NCBI RefSeq assembly: GCF_042656585.1 | Contig: NZ_JBHSPG010000002.1 | Length of the DNA: 55,035 nucleotides | Reading direction: 5' to 3' (one strand) | DNA from: Thalassorhabdus alkalitolerans | Lineage (GTDB): Bacteria; Bacillota; Bacilli; Bacillales; Marinococcaceae | In this document: piece after piece, positions 15,540 through 24,537 of the stretch | Layout of the letters: each line of letters opens with the position of its first letter | Position numbering within the stretch: position 1 is the stretch's first letter | Translations under genes and position numbers: made by a program | The notes under the pieces: generated by a model | The model's input: only the letters and a program-made list of their open reading frames with translations | Database searches by the model: none | What the model was told of the DNA's origin: nothing

Positions 15540-16199
15540 TTATTTTCCTCCTTCCTTTTTGTTCGTTCCTTTCGTTGGAAGGACTTCTCCACGATAGATC
15601 CAGATCTTCACTCCGATTTTACCGTACGTAGTGTCTGCTTCAGCAGTCCCATAATCGATGTCCGCGCGAAGTGTATGGAGAGGAACTGTCCCTTCGTTAT
15701 AGCTTTCAGAGCGAGCGATGTCAGCTCCGCCAAGACGGCCGGAAACTTCTGTTTTGATACCTTGTGCTCCAGCACGCATTGTGCGCTGCATAGCTTGCTT
15801 CATTGCACGACGGAAAGAAATACGGTTTTCTAATTGACGAGCAATATTTTCTGCCACCAGGCGAGCATCCATATCAGCTTGCTTTACTTCTGCAATGTTG
15901 ATGTGTACTCTTTTGCCGGTTAATTGGTTAAGGGCTTTACGAAGAGCCTCAACTTCCGAACCGCCTTTACCGATAACCATACCAGGTTTCGCAGTGTGAA
16001 TAGTAATATTAACACGCTTTGCTGCACGCTCAATCTCAATTGTAGATACTGATGCGTCCGTCAAGCGGTTTTCGATGAACTCACGAATCTTAACGTCCTC
16101 GTGAAGTAAGTCTGCATAGTCCTTGTCAGCGTACCATTTGGAATCCCAGTCGCGAATTACGCCGATGCGCAATCCTACCGGATTAACTTTTTGACCCAC
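15540..16199 (-). CDS. rpsC: 30S ribosomal protein S3
   Basis: S3 forms part of the mRNA entry tunnel and helicase activity. The 219-residue protein has an N-terminal KH domain (about 40-110, with the GXXG loop in MVIGKGGSEVEAL) and the C-terminal domain (YGKIGVKIWIYRGEVLP). It ends one base before the rplP start and starts 3 bases after rplV. Confidence 0.98.
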   Translation of the reverse strand: MGQKVNPVGLRIGVIRDWDSKWYADKDYADLLHEDVKIREFIENRLTDASVSTIEIERAAKRVNITIHTAKPGMVIGKGGSEVEALRKALNQLTGKRVHINIAEVKQADMDARLVAENIARQLENRISFRRAMKQAMQRTMRAGAQGIKTEVSGRLGGADIARSESYNEGTVPLHTLRADIDYGTAEADTTYGKIGVKIWIYRGEVLPTKGTNKKEGGK

Positions 16200-16202
16200 T
16201 CA

Positions 16203-16544
16203 TTAACCCTCCTTCTTTTCTGATACAACGATTGTAATATGGCTTGTGCGCTTGTTAATTCTTGTGGCGCGCCCCATCGCACGTGGACGGAATCTTTTAA
16301 GCGTTACACCTTCATCAACAAAAGCCTCGCTGATATATAGATTCTCAGGTTCCATTTCATAGTTATGCTCTGCGTTTGCAACAGCAGAGTTTAGTACTTT
16401 CTCAATGATCGGGGAAGCTGCTTTTGGAGTGTGATTAAGAATAGCTAGCGCTTCACCGATGTTCTTGCCCCGAACAAGGTCTGCTACCAAACGTGCTTTA
16501 CGAGGGGCAATTCGGACTTGTTTAGCAACTGCTTTAGCTTGCAT
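16203..16544 (-). CDS. rplV: 50S ribosomal protein L22
   Basis: L22 lines the exit tunnel constriction with its beta-hairpin. The 113-residue protein contains VRIAPRKARLVADLVRGK and the hairpin with LKRFRPRAMGRATRINKRTS. No deletion of the macrolide-resistance type is seen in this hairpin. Confidence 0.98.
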   Translation of the reverse strand: MQAKAVAKQVRIAPRKARLVADLVRGKNIGEALAILNHTPKAASPIIEKVLNSAVANAEHNYEMEPENLYISEAFVDEGVTLKRFRPRAMGRATRINKRTSHITIVVSEKKEG

Positions 16545-16565
16545 GAATGTTTACCTCCCCTCTAA

Positions 16566-16844
16566 TTAACGTCTCGTTTTCTTATCGTCTTTTCCATGGC
16601 CTCTGTACGTTCTTGAAGGTGCAAACTCTCCAAGCTTATGGCCAACCATGTCCTCTGATACGTATACAGGCACGTGCTTACGACCATCGTAAACAGCGAT
16701 TGTATGTCCGACAAAGTCAGGGAAAATTGTAGAGCGGCGAGACCAGGTTTTAATTACTTTCTTATCATTCTTCTCGTTTAATTCTTCCACTTTTGTCATC
16801 AAGTGGTCATCGACAAAAGGTCCTTTTTTTAAACTACGACCCAT
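16566..16844 (-). CDS. rpsS: 30S ribosomal protein S19
   Basis: S19 lies in the 30S head near the A site, beside S13. The 92-residue protein starts MGRSLKKGPFVDDHLMTKV and has the signature VGHKLGEFAPSRTYRGH. It is followed by rplV 21 bases downstream. Confidence 0.98.
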   Translation of the reverse strand: MGRSLKKGPFVDDHLMTKVEELNEKNDKKVIKTWSRRSTIFPDFVGHTIAVYDGRKHVPVYVSEDMVGHKLGEFAPSRTYRGHGKDDKKTRR

Positions 16845-16901
16845 GATGAGACCTCCCTTCGTGATTGGCCCACGGTTCCGTAGAACCGCAGCGCAACCTC
16901 G

Positions 16902-17732
16902 TTATTTTTTACGACGACGGACAATATACTTGTCAGTGTCTTTGTTTTTCTTACGTGTCTTGTAACCAAGAGTTGGTTGACCCCAAGGTGTAACTGGTGA
17001 CTTACGTCCGATAGGCGCGCGGCCTTCCCCACCACCGTGTGGGTGATCACTAGGGTTCATTGCAGAACCACGAACGACAGGACGCTTACCTAACCAGCGA
17101 GACCGGCCGGCTTTACCAACGTTAATAAGTTCATGTTCAAGATTACCAACTTGACCGACTGTAGCACGACATGAAGAAAGAATCAAGCGTGTTTCACCAG
17201 ATCTTAGTCGCACAAGAACATATTTGCCTTCTTTACCAAGTACCTGAGCTTCTGCTCCGGCAGAACGAACAAGCTGTGCTCCACGTCCAGGCTTTAACTC
17301 AACATTATGGATTACAGTACCCACTGGGATATTAACAAGTGGAAGTGCGTTTCCTACTTTGATGTCTGCCTCTGGACCTGATACGATTTCTTGCCCTACC
17401 TTAAGTCCTTTTGGTGCAAGGATATAACGTTTTTCACCGTCCAGGTAGTTAATGAGCGCGATGTTAGCAGAACGGTTTGGATCGTACTCGATAGTCGCTA
17501 CACGACCAGGAACTCCGTCCTTTTCACGCTTAAAGTCGATAACACGATATTGACGCTTGTGCCCACCGCCTTGGTGGCGAACAGAAATACGGCCTTGATT
17601 ATTACGACCGCCTTTCTTGTGAAGGGGCTCAAGCAAAGATTTTTCTGGCTGATCAGTTGTGATCTCTGCAAAGTCGCTTCCGGACATTCCACGGCGACCA
17701 TTTGTAGTCGGCTTATACTTTTTGATAGGCAT
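16902..17732 (-). CDS. rplB: 50S ribosomal protein L2
   Basis: L2 is needed for subunit joining and peptidyl transfer. The 276-residue protein has the OB-like and SH3-like RNA-binding domains and the key C-terminal loop VVRGSAMNPSDHPHGGGEGR, which contains the histidine near the peptidyl transferase centre. Length and ends match the family. Confidence 0.99.
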   Translation of the reverse strand: MPIKKYKPTTNGRRGMSGSDFAEITTDQPEKSLLEPLHKKGGRNNQGRISVRHQGGGHKRQYRVIDFKREKDGVPGRVATIEYDPNRSANIALINYLDGEKRYILAPKGLKVGQEIVSGPEADIKVGNALPLVNIPVGTVIHNVELKPGRGAQLVRSAGAEAQVLGKEGKYVLVRLRSGETRLILSSCRATVGQVGNLEHELINVGKAGRSRWLGKRPVVRGSAMNPSDHPHGGGEGRAPIGRKSPVTPWGQPTLGYKTRKKNKDTDKYIVRRRKK

Positions 17733-17757
17733 CTTGGTTTCCCTCCTTCACTCTTTA

Positions 17758-18042
17758 TTAGCTTTCAAATAGTTCTAATTCTTGACTGTCTGGCGTTAGT
17801 GTGACAATCGCTTTTTTACGGCTAGGTTTAAAACCAGTATAACGGCCGAAACGACGGAATTTACCTTTGTAATTCAAAGTGTTAACTTTCGCTACTTTGA
17901 TGTCAAAGATCTCTTCCAAGGCTTGCTTGATTTGCGTTTTGTTAGCCTTCACGTCTACTTCAAATGTATATTTCTTCTCTTCCATTTGATCTGCAGAGCG
18001 TTCAGTAATTACGGGGCGCTTAATTACATCGCGTGCGTTCAT
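17758..18042 (-). CDS. rplW: 50S ribosomal protein L23
   Basis: L23 is the docking site for trigger factor and signal recognition particle at the tunnel exit. The 94-residue protein has RDVIKRPVITERSADQMEEK and the loop FRRFGRYTGFKPSRKKAIVTL. Its ATG shares one base with the rplD stop (TAATG), which implies coupling. Confidence 0.98.
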   Translation of the reverse strand: MNARDVIKRPVITERSADQMEEKKYTFEVDVKANKTQIKQALEEIFDIKVAKVNTLNYKGKFRRFGRYTGFKPSRKKAIVTLTPDSQELELFES

Positions 18043-18665
18043 TATCCAAGCACCTCCTCTACCTTCTCCACTGCCTCTTTTGTGATGACTACTTTGTTGT
18101 GCTTAAGCAGGTCAAGTACGCTCACATTATCGGCAGTTACAAAGGTAACTCCAGGGATATTTTTTGCTGACAAAGCAACGGCTTCATTATAGTCAGCTGT
18201 TACTACAAGTGCTTTGTCACTTGCAGAAAGACCAGAAAGGATATTAACCATTTCTTTTGTCTTTGGTGCATCTAATTTCAAGTCCTCTACTACTACAAAC
18301 TCTTCACTCTGTACTTTAGTGGAAAGAGCGGATTTAATAGCAAGACGACGAACTTTCTTTGGCAGGCTGTAGCTGTAGCTACGCGGTGTTGGTCCGAAGA
18401 CTACTCCGCCTCCTACCCATTGTGGGGAACGAATAGATCCTTGACGGGCACGTCCAGTTCCTTTTTGACGCCAAGGTTTGCGGCCTCCGCCTCTAACTTC
18501 AGAACGATTTTTAACTTTGTGTGTTCCTTGACGCAATGATGCCTGCTGCATAAGCACAGCATCCGCTAGAACAGCTTCATTTGGTTCGATGCCAAATACG
18601 GCATCCGCCAAATCTACATCTCCGACTTGAGAACCGGATTGGTTAAACAATGCTACTTTAGGCAT
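18042..18665 (-). CDS. rplD: 50S ribosomal protein L4
   Basis: L4 extends a loop into the exit tunnel and, in enterobacteria, represses the S10 operon. The ATG at 18665 follows AAAGGAGG and gives the standard 207 residues. The longer open frame has no ribosome-binding site. The tunnel loop RSEVRGGGRKPWRQKGTGRA is intact, without the macrolide-resistance changes known there. Confidence 0.98.
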   Translation of the reverse strand: MPKVALFNQSGSQVGDVDLADAVFGIEPNEAVLADAVLMQQASLRQGTHKVKNRSEVRGGGRKPWRQKGTGRARQGSIRSPQWVGGGVVFGPTPRSYSYSLPKKVRRLAIKSALSTKVQSEEFVVVEDLKLDAPKTKEMVNILSGLSASDKALVVTADYNEAVALSAKNIPGVTFVTADNVSVLDLLKHNKVVITKEAVEKVEEVLG

Positions 18666-18692
18666 GATGGAGCCTCCTTTCATTCAGACATT

Positions 18693-19325
18693 TTATTTCG
18701 TTGCTTTTACAGCACTTTGAATAGATACATAGCTTTTTTTCGGTCCAGGTACATTACCTTTGATTAGCAGCAAATTACGATCTGTATCGACTTTCACTAC
18801 TTCAAGGTTTTGTACTGTTACTGTGTTTGTACCCATGCGTCCCGGAAGCTTCTTCCCTTTAAGAACGTGGTTTGGATCTGTTGGACCCATTGAACCTGGG
18901 CGACGGTGGTAACGAGAACCGTGAGACATTGGTCCGCGAGACTGGTTATGGCGCTTAATAGCACCCTGGAAACCTTTCCCTTTAGACGTTCCAGTTACAT
19001 CAACTGTGTCTCCTGCATTAAATGTATCAACTTTGACTTCCTGACCAACTTCATAATCCGTAAGTGTCACGTCACGGAATTCACGTACGTAGCGCTTGGG
19101 AGTAGTACTTGCTTTCTCAGCATGTCCCTTAGCTGGTTTGTTAGAACGTGATTCTTTTTTATCGGAGAAACCAAGTTGAATGGCTTCATACCCGTCAGAC
19201 TCAACAGTCTTGGTTTGTAGAACCACATTTGGTTCAGCTTGGATAACTGTTACCGGTACTACCTCTCCATTGTCGTTAAACAACTGTGTCATTCCAATTT
19301 TTCTTCCCAAGATTCCTTTGGCCAT
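18693..19325 (-). CDS. rplC: 50S ribosomal protein L3
   Basis: L3 starts 50S assembly and reaches toward the peptidyl transferase centre. The 210-residue protein begins MAKGILGRKIGMTQLFNDNG and includes the central extension GFQGAIKRHNQSRGPMSHGS and LPGRMGTNTVTVQNLEVVKV. It starts 61 bases after rpsJ. Confidence 0.98.
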   Translation of the reverse strand: MAKGILGRKIGMTQLFNDNGEVVPVTVIQAEPNVVLQTKTVESDGYEAIQLGFSDKKESRSNKPAKGHAEKASTTPKRYVREFRDVTLTDYEVGQEVKVDTFNAGDTVDVTGTSKGKGFQGAIKRHNQSRGPMSHGSRYHRRPGSMGPTDPNHVLKGKKLPGRMGTNTVTVQNLEVVKVDTDRNLLLIKGNVPGPKKSYVSIQSAVKATK

Positions 19326-19386
19326 TAGTCACACCTCCTGTTATTTCATAAAATTATTTTTTATTTATTGTTAATATAAAAGACTA

Positions 19387-19695
19387 TTAAAGTTTAATTT
19401 CAATATCGACACCAGATGGTAAATCCAAACGCATCAAAGCATCAACTGTTTGCGGCGTTGGGCTTACGATGTCGATTAAACGCTTATGTGTGCGCATTTC
19501 AAATTGCTCACGTGAATCCTTAAACTTGTGAGTCGCACGCAAGATTGTGTAAACAGACTTTTCTGTAGGTAGTGGAATAGGGCCAGATACTCCCGCTCCA
19601 GAACGCTTCGCTGTGTCAACAATCTTCTCTGCAGACTGATCAAGAATGCGATGGTCATAAGCTTTTAAACGAATACGAATTTTTTCTTTTGCCAT
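19387..19695 (-). CDS. rpsJ: 30S ribosomal protein S10 (NusE)
   Basis: S10 is a 30S head protein and, as NusE, a partner of NusB/NusG in antitermination. The ATG at 19695, with AGGAGGT 9 bases upstream, gives the standard 102 residues (MAKEKIRIRLKAYDHRILDQ). The frame stays open 37 codons further into the leader, but that part is a structured untranslated leader. It is the first gene of the S10-spc-alpha superoperon. Confidence 0.98.
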   Translation of the reverse strand: MAKEKIRIRLKAYDHRILDQSAEKIVDTAKRSGAGVSGPIPLPTEKSVYTILRATHKFKDSREQFEMRTHKRLIDIVSPTPQTVDALMRLDLPSGVDIEIKL

Positions 19696-19876
19696 TTGTA
19701 GACCTCCTTTTTTCGTCCGATTTATACAGACATCCTCCGCGAAAATTATCCCATCACGCCCTCCCATGGCAAAGGGTCCGGGTGTGTCGGCAACCTTCCG
19801 CATCATCGTTATCCAGGACCAAGAACGTATAGATTGACTGATTTATCAGCTCAAAAATATATCCATTGGTCACACT
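19696..19876 (-). promoter_or_regulatory. rpsJ (S10 operon) mRNA leader
   Basis: About 180 nt of leader lie between the rpsJ promoter and start codon. The main visible structure is a composite hairpin at 19755-19786: outer CACACCC/GGGCGTG (one mismatch) and inner CCC/GGG around TTTGCCAT. A smaller CTGAT/ATCAG hairpin lies near the 5' end. No T-tract follows. Enterobacterial S10 leaders bind L4; whether this one is regulatory is not known to me. Confidence 0.5.
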
Positions 19877-19882
19877 TTTTCT

Positions 19883-19911
19883 ATTATAAAGACCTAGTAC
19901 ACTAATTGCAA
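19883..19911 (-). promoter_or_regulatory. Sigma-A promoter of the S10-spc-alpha superoperon
   Basis: TTGCAA (19906-19911), 17-base spacer, perfect -10 TATAAT (19883-19888) on the minus strand. An A/T-rich tract with seven consecutive T lies directly upstream and could act as an UP element for the alpha C-terminal domain. Confidence 0.8.
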
Positions 19912-20084
19912 GTTTTTATTCAAAAAAATTTGCTTTCCTTTATTTCTCAAGCAATCCTTCTTGCTGATTGCTGTAAGGAGTCTCTTTCTTGATGGTCAGG
20001 AGGTAATCAGCCAGCCATTTTGTTTCTTCCTTATATTATATAGAAGAGATAGGATAAAGACGTTCCACACAGTGCTATCCCACT
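19912..20084 (-). other. tuf-rpsJ intergenic region upstream of the promoter
   Basis: Between the tuf terminator and the rpsJ promoter lie about 170 bases with no credible gene on either strand. They hold an A/T tract next to the -35 and a 7-bp inverted repeat AGCAATC/GATTGCT (19950-19972) with no T-run, so not a terminator. I see nothing else of note. Confidence 0.5.
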
Positions 20085-20114
20085 AAAAAGAGCCCTGACT
20101 CTGTCAGGACTCTT
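20085..20114 (-). terminator. Intrinsic terminator of the str operon (after tuf)
   Basis: Minus-strand hairpin with arms AAGAGTCCTGAC and GTCAGGGCTCTT and a 3-base loop, followed by a short T-run, 18 bases past the tuf stop. It ends the rplGA-rpsL-rpsG-fusA-tuf transcript before the S10 promoter. Confidence 0.88.
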
Positions 20115-20132
20115 ATTATATCACTTTACTTA

Positions 20133-21323
20133 TTACTCAGTGATTTCAGCAACAACGCCAGCGCCTACAGTACGTCCGCCTTCACGGATAGAGAACTTCG
20201 TACCGTCTTCGATCGCGATTGGAGCAATTAGTTCAACTGTCATTTCGATGTTGTCACCAGGCATAACCATTTCTACGCCTTCAGGAAGGTGGATAACACC
20301 AGTTACGTCAGTTGTACGGAAGTAGAACTGAGGACGATAGTTAGAGAAGAAAGGAGTGTGACGTCCACCCTCTTCTTTTGAAAGAACGTATACCTCAGCT
20401 TTAAACTTCGTGTGTGGTGTGATAGAACCAGGCTTAGCCAAAACTTGACCACGCTTGATGTCCTCACGGCTTACACCACGAAGAAGGGCACCAATGTTGT
20501 CGCCAGCTTCTGCATAGTCAAGAAGCTTACGGAACATTTCTACTCCAGTAACAGTTGTTTTTCTAGCTTCTTCATCGATACCGATGATTTCAATTTCATC
20601 ACCAACGTTAAGAACTCCACGCTCTACACGGCCAGTCGCAACTGTACCACGGCCAGTGATAGAGAATACGTCCTCAACAGGCATCATGAACGCCTTGTCT
20701 TTGTCACGCTCTGGAGTTGGGATGTAGTCATCTACAGCTTGCATAAGCTCGACGATTTTTTCCTCGTACGCTTCGTCTCCTTCAAGTGCTTTCAAAGCAG
20801 ATCCGGATACAACAGGTACGTCGTCTCCAGGGAAGTCGTACTCAGAAAGAAGGTCACGTACTTCCATTTCAACTAGCTCAAGAAGCTCTTCGTCGTCTAC
20901 CATGTCTACTTTGTTCAAGAAAACAACGATAGAAGGTACACCAACCTGACGGGAAAGAAGAATGTGCTCACGAGTTTGTGGCATTGGACCGTCAGCTGCG
21001 GATACTACAAGAATAGCTCCGTCCATTTGTGCAGCACCAGTGATCATGTTTTTAACATAGTCAGCGTGGCCTGGGCAGTCAACGTGTGCATAGTGACGAG
21101 AATCTGTTTCATACTCTACGTGTGCAGTAGAGATTGTGATTCCACGCTCGCGCTCTTCTGGAGCACCGTCGATAGAATCGTAAGCCATAGCCGTTCCAGA
21201 ACCGGAACGCTTATGAAGTACAGTTGTAATAGCAGCCGTTAACGTAGTTTTACCATGGTCAACGTGGCCGATAGTACCGATATTGGCATGTGTTTTCGAA
21301 CGATCAAACTTTTCTTTTGCCAT
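20133..21323 (-). CDS. tuf: Elongation factor Tu
   Basis: EF-Tu delivers aminoacyl-tRNA to the ribosome as a GTP complex. The 396-residue protein has the G1 loop GHVDHGKT (19-26), G3 DCPGH, G4 NKVD and G5 SAL in domain 1 (1-205), followed by beta-barrel domains 2 and 3 to the end (GAGVVAEITE). It has many acidic residues, in line with a salt-tolerant host. The gene follows fusA after a 121-base gap with a strong hairpin. Confidence 0.99.
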   Translation of the reverse strand: MAKEKFDRSKTHANIGTIGHVDHGKTTLTAAITTVLHKRSGSGTAMAYDSIDGAPEERERGITISTAHVEYETDSRHYAHVDCPGHADYVKNMITGAAQMDGAILVVSAADGPMPQTREHILLSRQVGVPSIVVFLNKVDMVDDEELLELVEMEVRDLLSEYDFPGDDVPVVSGSALKALEGDEAYEEKIVELMQAVDDYIPTPERDKDKAFMMPVEDVFSITGRGTVATGRVERGVLNVGDEIEIIGIDEEARKTTVTGVEMFRKLLDYAEAGDNIGALLRGVSREDIKRGQVLAKPGSITPHTKFKAEVYVLSKEEGGRHTPFFSNYRPQFYFRTTDVTGVIHLPEGVEMVMPGDNIEMTVELIAPIAIEDGTKFSIREGGRTVGAGVVAEITE

Positions 21324-21363
21324 TATGATAATCCTCCCTTAAATCAAGTAAATTATGTGAAGC

Positions 21364-21437
21364 AAGAAAGGTGGAACATTCTGCTATGAATCACCTTTCT
21401 TAGCTTACAATAAATTTTTTTTAGAAACAATTGTTTC
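21364..21437 (-). promoter_or_regulatory. Hairpins in the fusA-tuf gap
   Basis: Two inverted repeats lie between fusA and tuf: a 14-bp perfect palindrome GAAACAATTGTTTC (21424-21437) and a 10-bp perfect stem AAGAAAGGTG/CACCTTTCTT (21364-21401, loop 18). Neither is followed by a good T-run. They could be an RNA processing or stabilising site that lets tuf be expressed above fusA; this is inference. Confidence 0.5.
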
Positions 21438-21444
21438 GATTAAA

Positions 21445-23523
21445 TTATTGTCCACTACTTTTCTTAATGATTTCTTCAGAAACACTCTTAGGCACTTCTT
21501 CATAGTGGTCAAAGTACATGCTGTACGTTCCACGGCCTTGTGTGTTAGAACGAAGGTTTGTAGCATAACCAAACATTTCAGCAAGTGGTACAAATGCACG
21601 GATCACCTGAGCATTCCCACGAGCTTCCATACCTTCAACACGGCCGCGACGGGAAGTTACGTCACCCATAACGTCACCCATGTATTCCTCTGGAACCACA
21701 ATTTCAACTTTCATAAGCGGCTCAAGAAGCACAGGGTTACACTTGTTTTTTGCCTGCTTAAGTGCCATAGAAGCAGCTACTTTAAATGCCATTTCGTTGG
21801 AGTCAACGTCATGGTAAGAACCATCAAAGAGCTTGGCTTTTACATCAATAAGCGGGTAGCCTGCCAACAGACCATTTTGCATTGACTCAGCAATGCCCTG
21901 CTCTACAGAAGGAATATATTCACGAGGAACAACCCCACCTACGATTTTGTTTTCAAATTCAAAGCCGGCGCCTTCTTCGTTTGGTTCAAATTCAACCCAA
22001 ACGTGACCATACTGACCGCGTCCACCGGACTGACGGACAAACTTCCCTTCACACTTTGCACCTTGACGAATCGTTTCACGGTAAGATACCTGAGGAGCAC
22101 CTACAGTAGCATCTACTTTGAACTCACGTCTTAGACGGTCAACAATGATATCAAGGTGAAGTTCTCCCATTCCAGAGATAATTGTTTGACCAGTTTCTTC
22201 ATCGGTCTTTGTCTGGAAAGTTGGATCCTCATCAGCAAGTCTTGCAAGGGCAATACCCATTTTATCCTGGTCTGCTTTTGACTTAGGTTCAACAGACAAG
22301 GAGATAACCGGTTCTGGGAATTCCATAGATTCAAGGATTACGCGATCCTTTTCATCACATAGAGTGTCCCCAGTTGATGTATCTTTCAAACCTACTCCTG
22401 CTGCAATATCACCAGCATACACACTGGAGATTTCTTCACGAGAGTTTGCATGCATCTGAAGAATACGACCTACACGCTCACGCTTGTCCTTAGTTGAGTT
22501 ACGAACATAAGAACCAGAATCAAGTCTCCCTGAGTACACGCGGAAGAACGTCAGCTTACCAACGTAAGGGTCAGCCATTACCTTAAAGGCAAGTGCTGAG
22601 AAAGGCCCGTTATCGTCAGCTTTACGCTCTACTTCTTCCTCAGTGTCTGGAAGATGACCTTTGATAGGAGGTACATCAAGCGGCGATGGAAGATAGTCAA
22701 TGACAGCGTCAATCATTAATTGAACACCTTTATTTTTGAAAGCAGAACCGCAAAGCACAGGGTAGAATTCTACACTTAGTGTAGCTTTACGAACAGCTGC
22801 TTTTAATTCGTCATTGCTGATTTCTTCACCTTCAAGATATTTCATCATAAGATCTTCATCGAGTTCAGATACTGCCTCAATTAGCTTCTCACGATACTCC
22901 TCAGCTTGAGCCTTGTATTCTTCTGGGATTTCACGGGCCTCTGTACGAGTTCCCAGATCGTCCAAGTAGAAGAATGCTTCCATTGTAACAAGATCAATGA
23001 TACCTTCAAACTCGTCTTCAGCACCAATCGGTAGCTGAACTGCCTGCGCATTAGCACCTAGACGGTCTTTAAGAGTACCCAAGGAGTAGATGAAATCTGC
23101 TCCGATTTTATCCATCTTATTAACAAAAACAATACGAGGTACATGATATGTGGTCGCCTGGCGCCACACTGTTTCTGTTTGTGGTTCCACACCAGATTGT
23201 GCGTCAAGAACCGCAACTGCCCCGTCAAGTACACGAAGAGAACGCTCTACTTCTACAGTAAAGTCTACGTGCCCTGGTGTATCGATTATGTTTACACGAT
23301 GGTCTTTCCACTGAGCGGTGGTAGCAGCAGAGGTGATAGTAATACCACGCTCTTGCTCTTGCTCCATCCAGTCCATTTGAGATGCACCTTCATGAGTTTC
23401 ACCAATTTTATGGATACGACCAGTATAATAAAGGATACGTTCTGTGGCAGTCGTTTTACCGGCATCGATGTGAGCCATGATACCGATATTACGAGTTTTT
23501 TCTAAGGAGAATGCTCTTGCCAT
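21445..23523 (-). CDS. fusA: Elongation factor G
   Basis: EF-G drives translocation and, with RRF, ribosome recycling. The ATG at 23523, 7 bases after AAGGAG, gives 692 residues; a longer frame of 7 codons lacks a ribosome-binding site. GTPase motifs are AHIDAGKT (17-24), DTPGH, NKMD. Domains II-V follow, with the domain IV segment GRGQYGHVWVEFEP. Positions associated with fusidic acid resistance cannot be judged reliably here. Confidence 0.99.
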   Translation of the reverse strand: MARAFSLEKTRNIGIMAHIDAGKTTATERILYYTGRIHKIGETHEGASQMDWMEQEQERGITITSAATTAQWKDHRVNIIDTPGHVDFTVEVERSLRVLDGAVAVLDAQSGVEPQTETVWRQATTYHVPRIVFVNKMDKIGADFIYSLGTLKDRLGANAQAVQLPIGAEDEFEGIIDLVTMEAFFYLDDLGTRTEAREIPEEYKAQAEEYREKLIEAVSELDEDLMMKYLEGEEISNDELKAAVRKATLSVEFYPVLCGSAFKNKGVQLMIDAVIDYLPSPLDVPPIKGHLPDTEEEVERKADDNGPFSALAFKVMADPYVGKLTFFRVYSGRLDSGSYVRNSTKDKRERVGRILQMHANSREEISSVYAGDIAAGVGLKDTSTGDTLCDEKDRVILESMEFPEPVISLSVEPKSKADQDKMGIALARLADEDPTFQTKTDEETGQTIISGMGELHLDIIVDRLRREFKVDATVGAPQVSYRETIRQGAKCEGKFVRQSGGRGQYGHVWVEFEPNEEGAGFEFENKIVGGVVPREYIPSVEQGIAESMQNGLLAGYPLIDVKAKLFDGSYHDVDSNEMAFKVAASMALKQAKNKCNPVLLEPLMKVEIVVPEEYMGDVMGDVTSRRGRVEGMEARGNAQVIRAFVPLAEMFGYATNLRSNTQGRGTYSMYFDHYEEVPKSVSEEIIKKSSGQ

Positions 23524-23589
23524 AGACTCCTTCTCCTTTCTCAAATCCTAAGTTGGTTGAATTATTTTTTATAATATCTACCTGACAGA

Positions 23590-24060
23590 TTACCAGCGAT
23601 AATGAGCAAATGCTTTGTTTGCTTCAGCCATACGGTGAGTGTCCTCACGCTTCTTAACTGCTGAACCAGTATTGTTTGCTGCATCCATAATTTCATTAGC
23701 CAAACGTTCTTCCATTGTTTTCTCTCCGCGAAGACGAGCATAGCTCACCAACCAGCGAAGTCCCAATGTTGTACGACGATCAGGCTTAACTTCAATCGGT
23801 ACCTGGTAGTTTGCACCACCTACACGACGAGCTTTAACTTCCAGCACAGGCATGATGTTTTTCAATGCTTGATCGAATACTTCCATTGGCTCTTGATTTG
23901 TACGTTCACGTACGATATCAAAAGACTTATAAAGAATGTTTTGAGCTTTACCTTTTTTACCGTCAACCATAATGCGGTTGATTAGACGAGTGACCAATTT
24001 TGAGTTGTAAAGCGGATCAGGCAGCACGTCACGGCGAGGTACAGGTCCTTTACGAGGCAT
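23590..24060 (-). CDS. rpsG: 30S ribosomal protein S7
   Basis: S7 nucleates 30S head assembly and contacts E-site tRNA. The 156-residue protein starts MPRKGPVPRRDVLPDPLYNS and has the beta-hairpin with KARRVGGANYQVPIEVKPDR. It lies 29 bases downstream of rpsL; in enterobacteria S7 represses at this junction, but no large structure fits in so short a gap here. Confidence 0.98.
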   Translation of the reverse strand: MPRKGPVPRRDVLPDPLYNSKLVTRLINRIMVDGKKGKAQNILYKSFDIVRERTNQEPMEVFDQALKNIMPVLEVKARRVGGANYQVPIEVKPDRRTTLGLRWLVSYARLRGEKTMEERLANEIMDAANNTGSAVKKREDTHRMAEANKAFAHYRW

Positions 24061-24089
24061 GGATCACCCCTCCTTTCTTGTCTTTATTT

Positions 24090-24503
24090 TTATTTCTTCG
24101 GCTTCTTCGTGCCGTATTTAGATCTGCTTTGCTTACGATCTTGTACACCAGCAGTGTCTAGTGCACCACGAACGATGTGATAACGTACCCCTGGAAGGTC
24201 CTTAACACGTCCTCCACGGATCAATACCACACTATGTTCTTGTAAGTTATGGCCAATTCCCGGGATGTAAGCAGTAACCTCGATCCCGTTTGTCAAACGA
24301 ACACGTGCATATTTACGCAATGCAGAGTTCGGTTTCTTTGGCGTCATTGTTCCAACACGAGTACATACTCCGCGCTTTTGAGGAGCAGACTGGTCTGTTT
24401 GAACTTTTTTGAAGCTGTTAAACCCTTTGTTCAAAGCTGGGCTGTCAGACTTCTTTGTTTTGTTTTGACGTCCTTTACGGACAAGTTGGTTAATAGTAGG
24501 CAT
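24090..24503 (-). CDS. rpsL: 30S ribosomal protein S12
   Basis: S12 controls decoding accuracy at the A site. The 137-residue protein has the streptomycin-related loop TPKKPNSALRK with lysine at residue 56, and GGRVKDLPGVRYH with the second key lysine, both of the sensitive wild type. It is first of the classical rpsL-rpsG-fusA-tuf genes and is preceded by a hairpin-containing 108-base leader. Confidence 0.98.
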   Translation of the reverse strand: MPTINQLVRKGRQNKTKKSDSPALNKGFNSFKKVQTDQSAPQKRGVCTRVGTMTPKKPNSALRKYARVRLTNGIEVTAYIPGIGHNLQEHSVVLIRGGRVKDLPGVRYHIVRGALDTAGVQDRKQSRSKYGTKKPKK

Positions 24504-24537
24504 CCAATTTCCTCCTTCCTTAAGCTATTTTCAAGAC

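Noticed and set aside
19696..19806. In-frame 37-codon N-terminal extension of rpsJ
   Set aside because: S10 is 102 residues in all relatives, a strong AGGAGGT precedes the internal ATG, and the extension region folds as an RNA hairpin. Kept only as an oddity in the leader.
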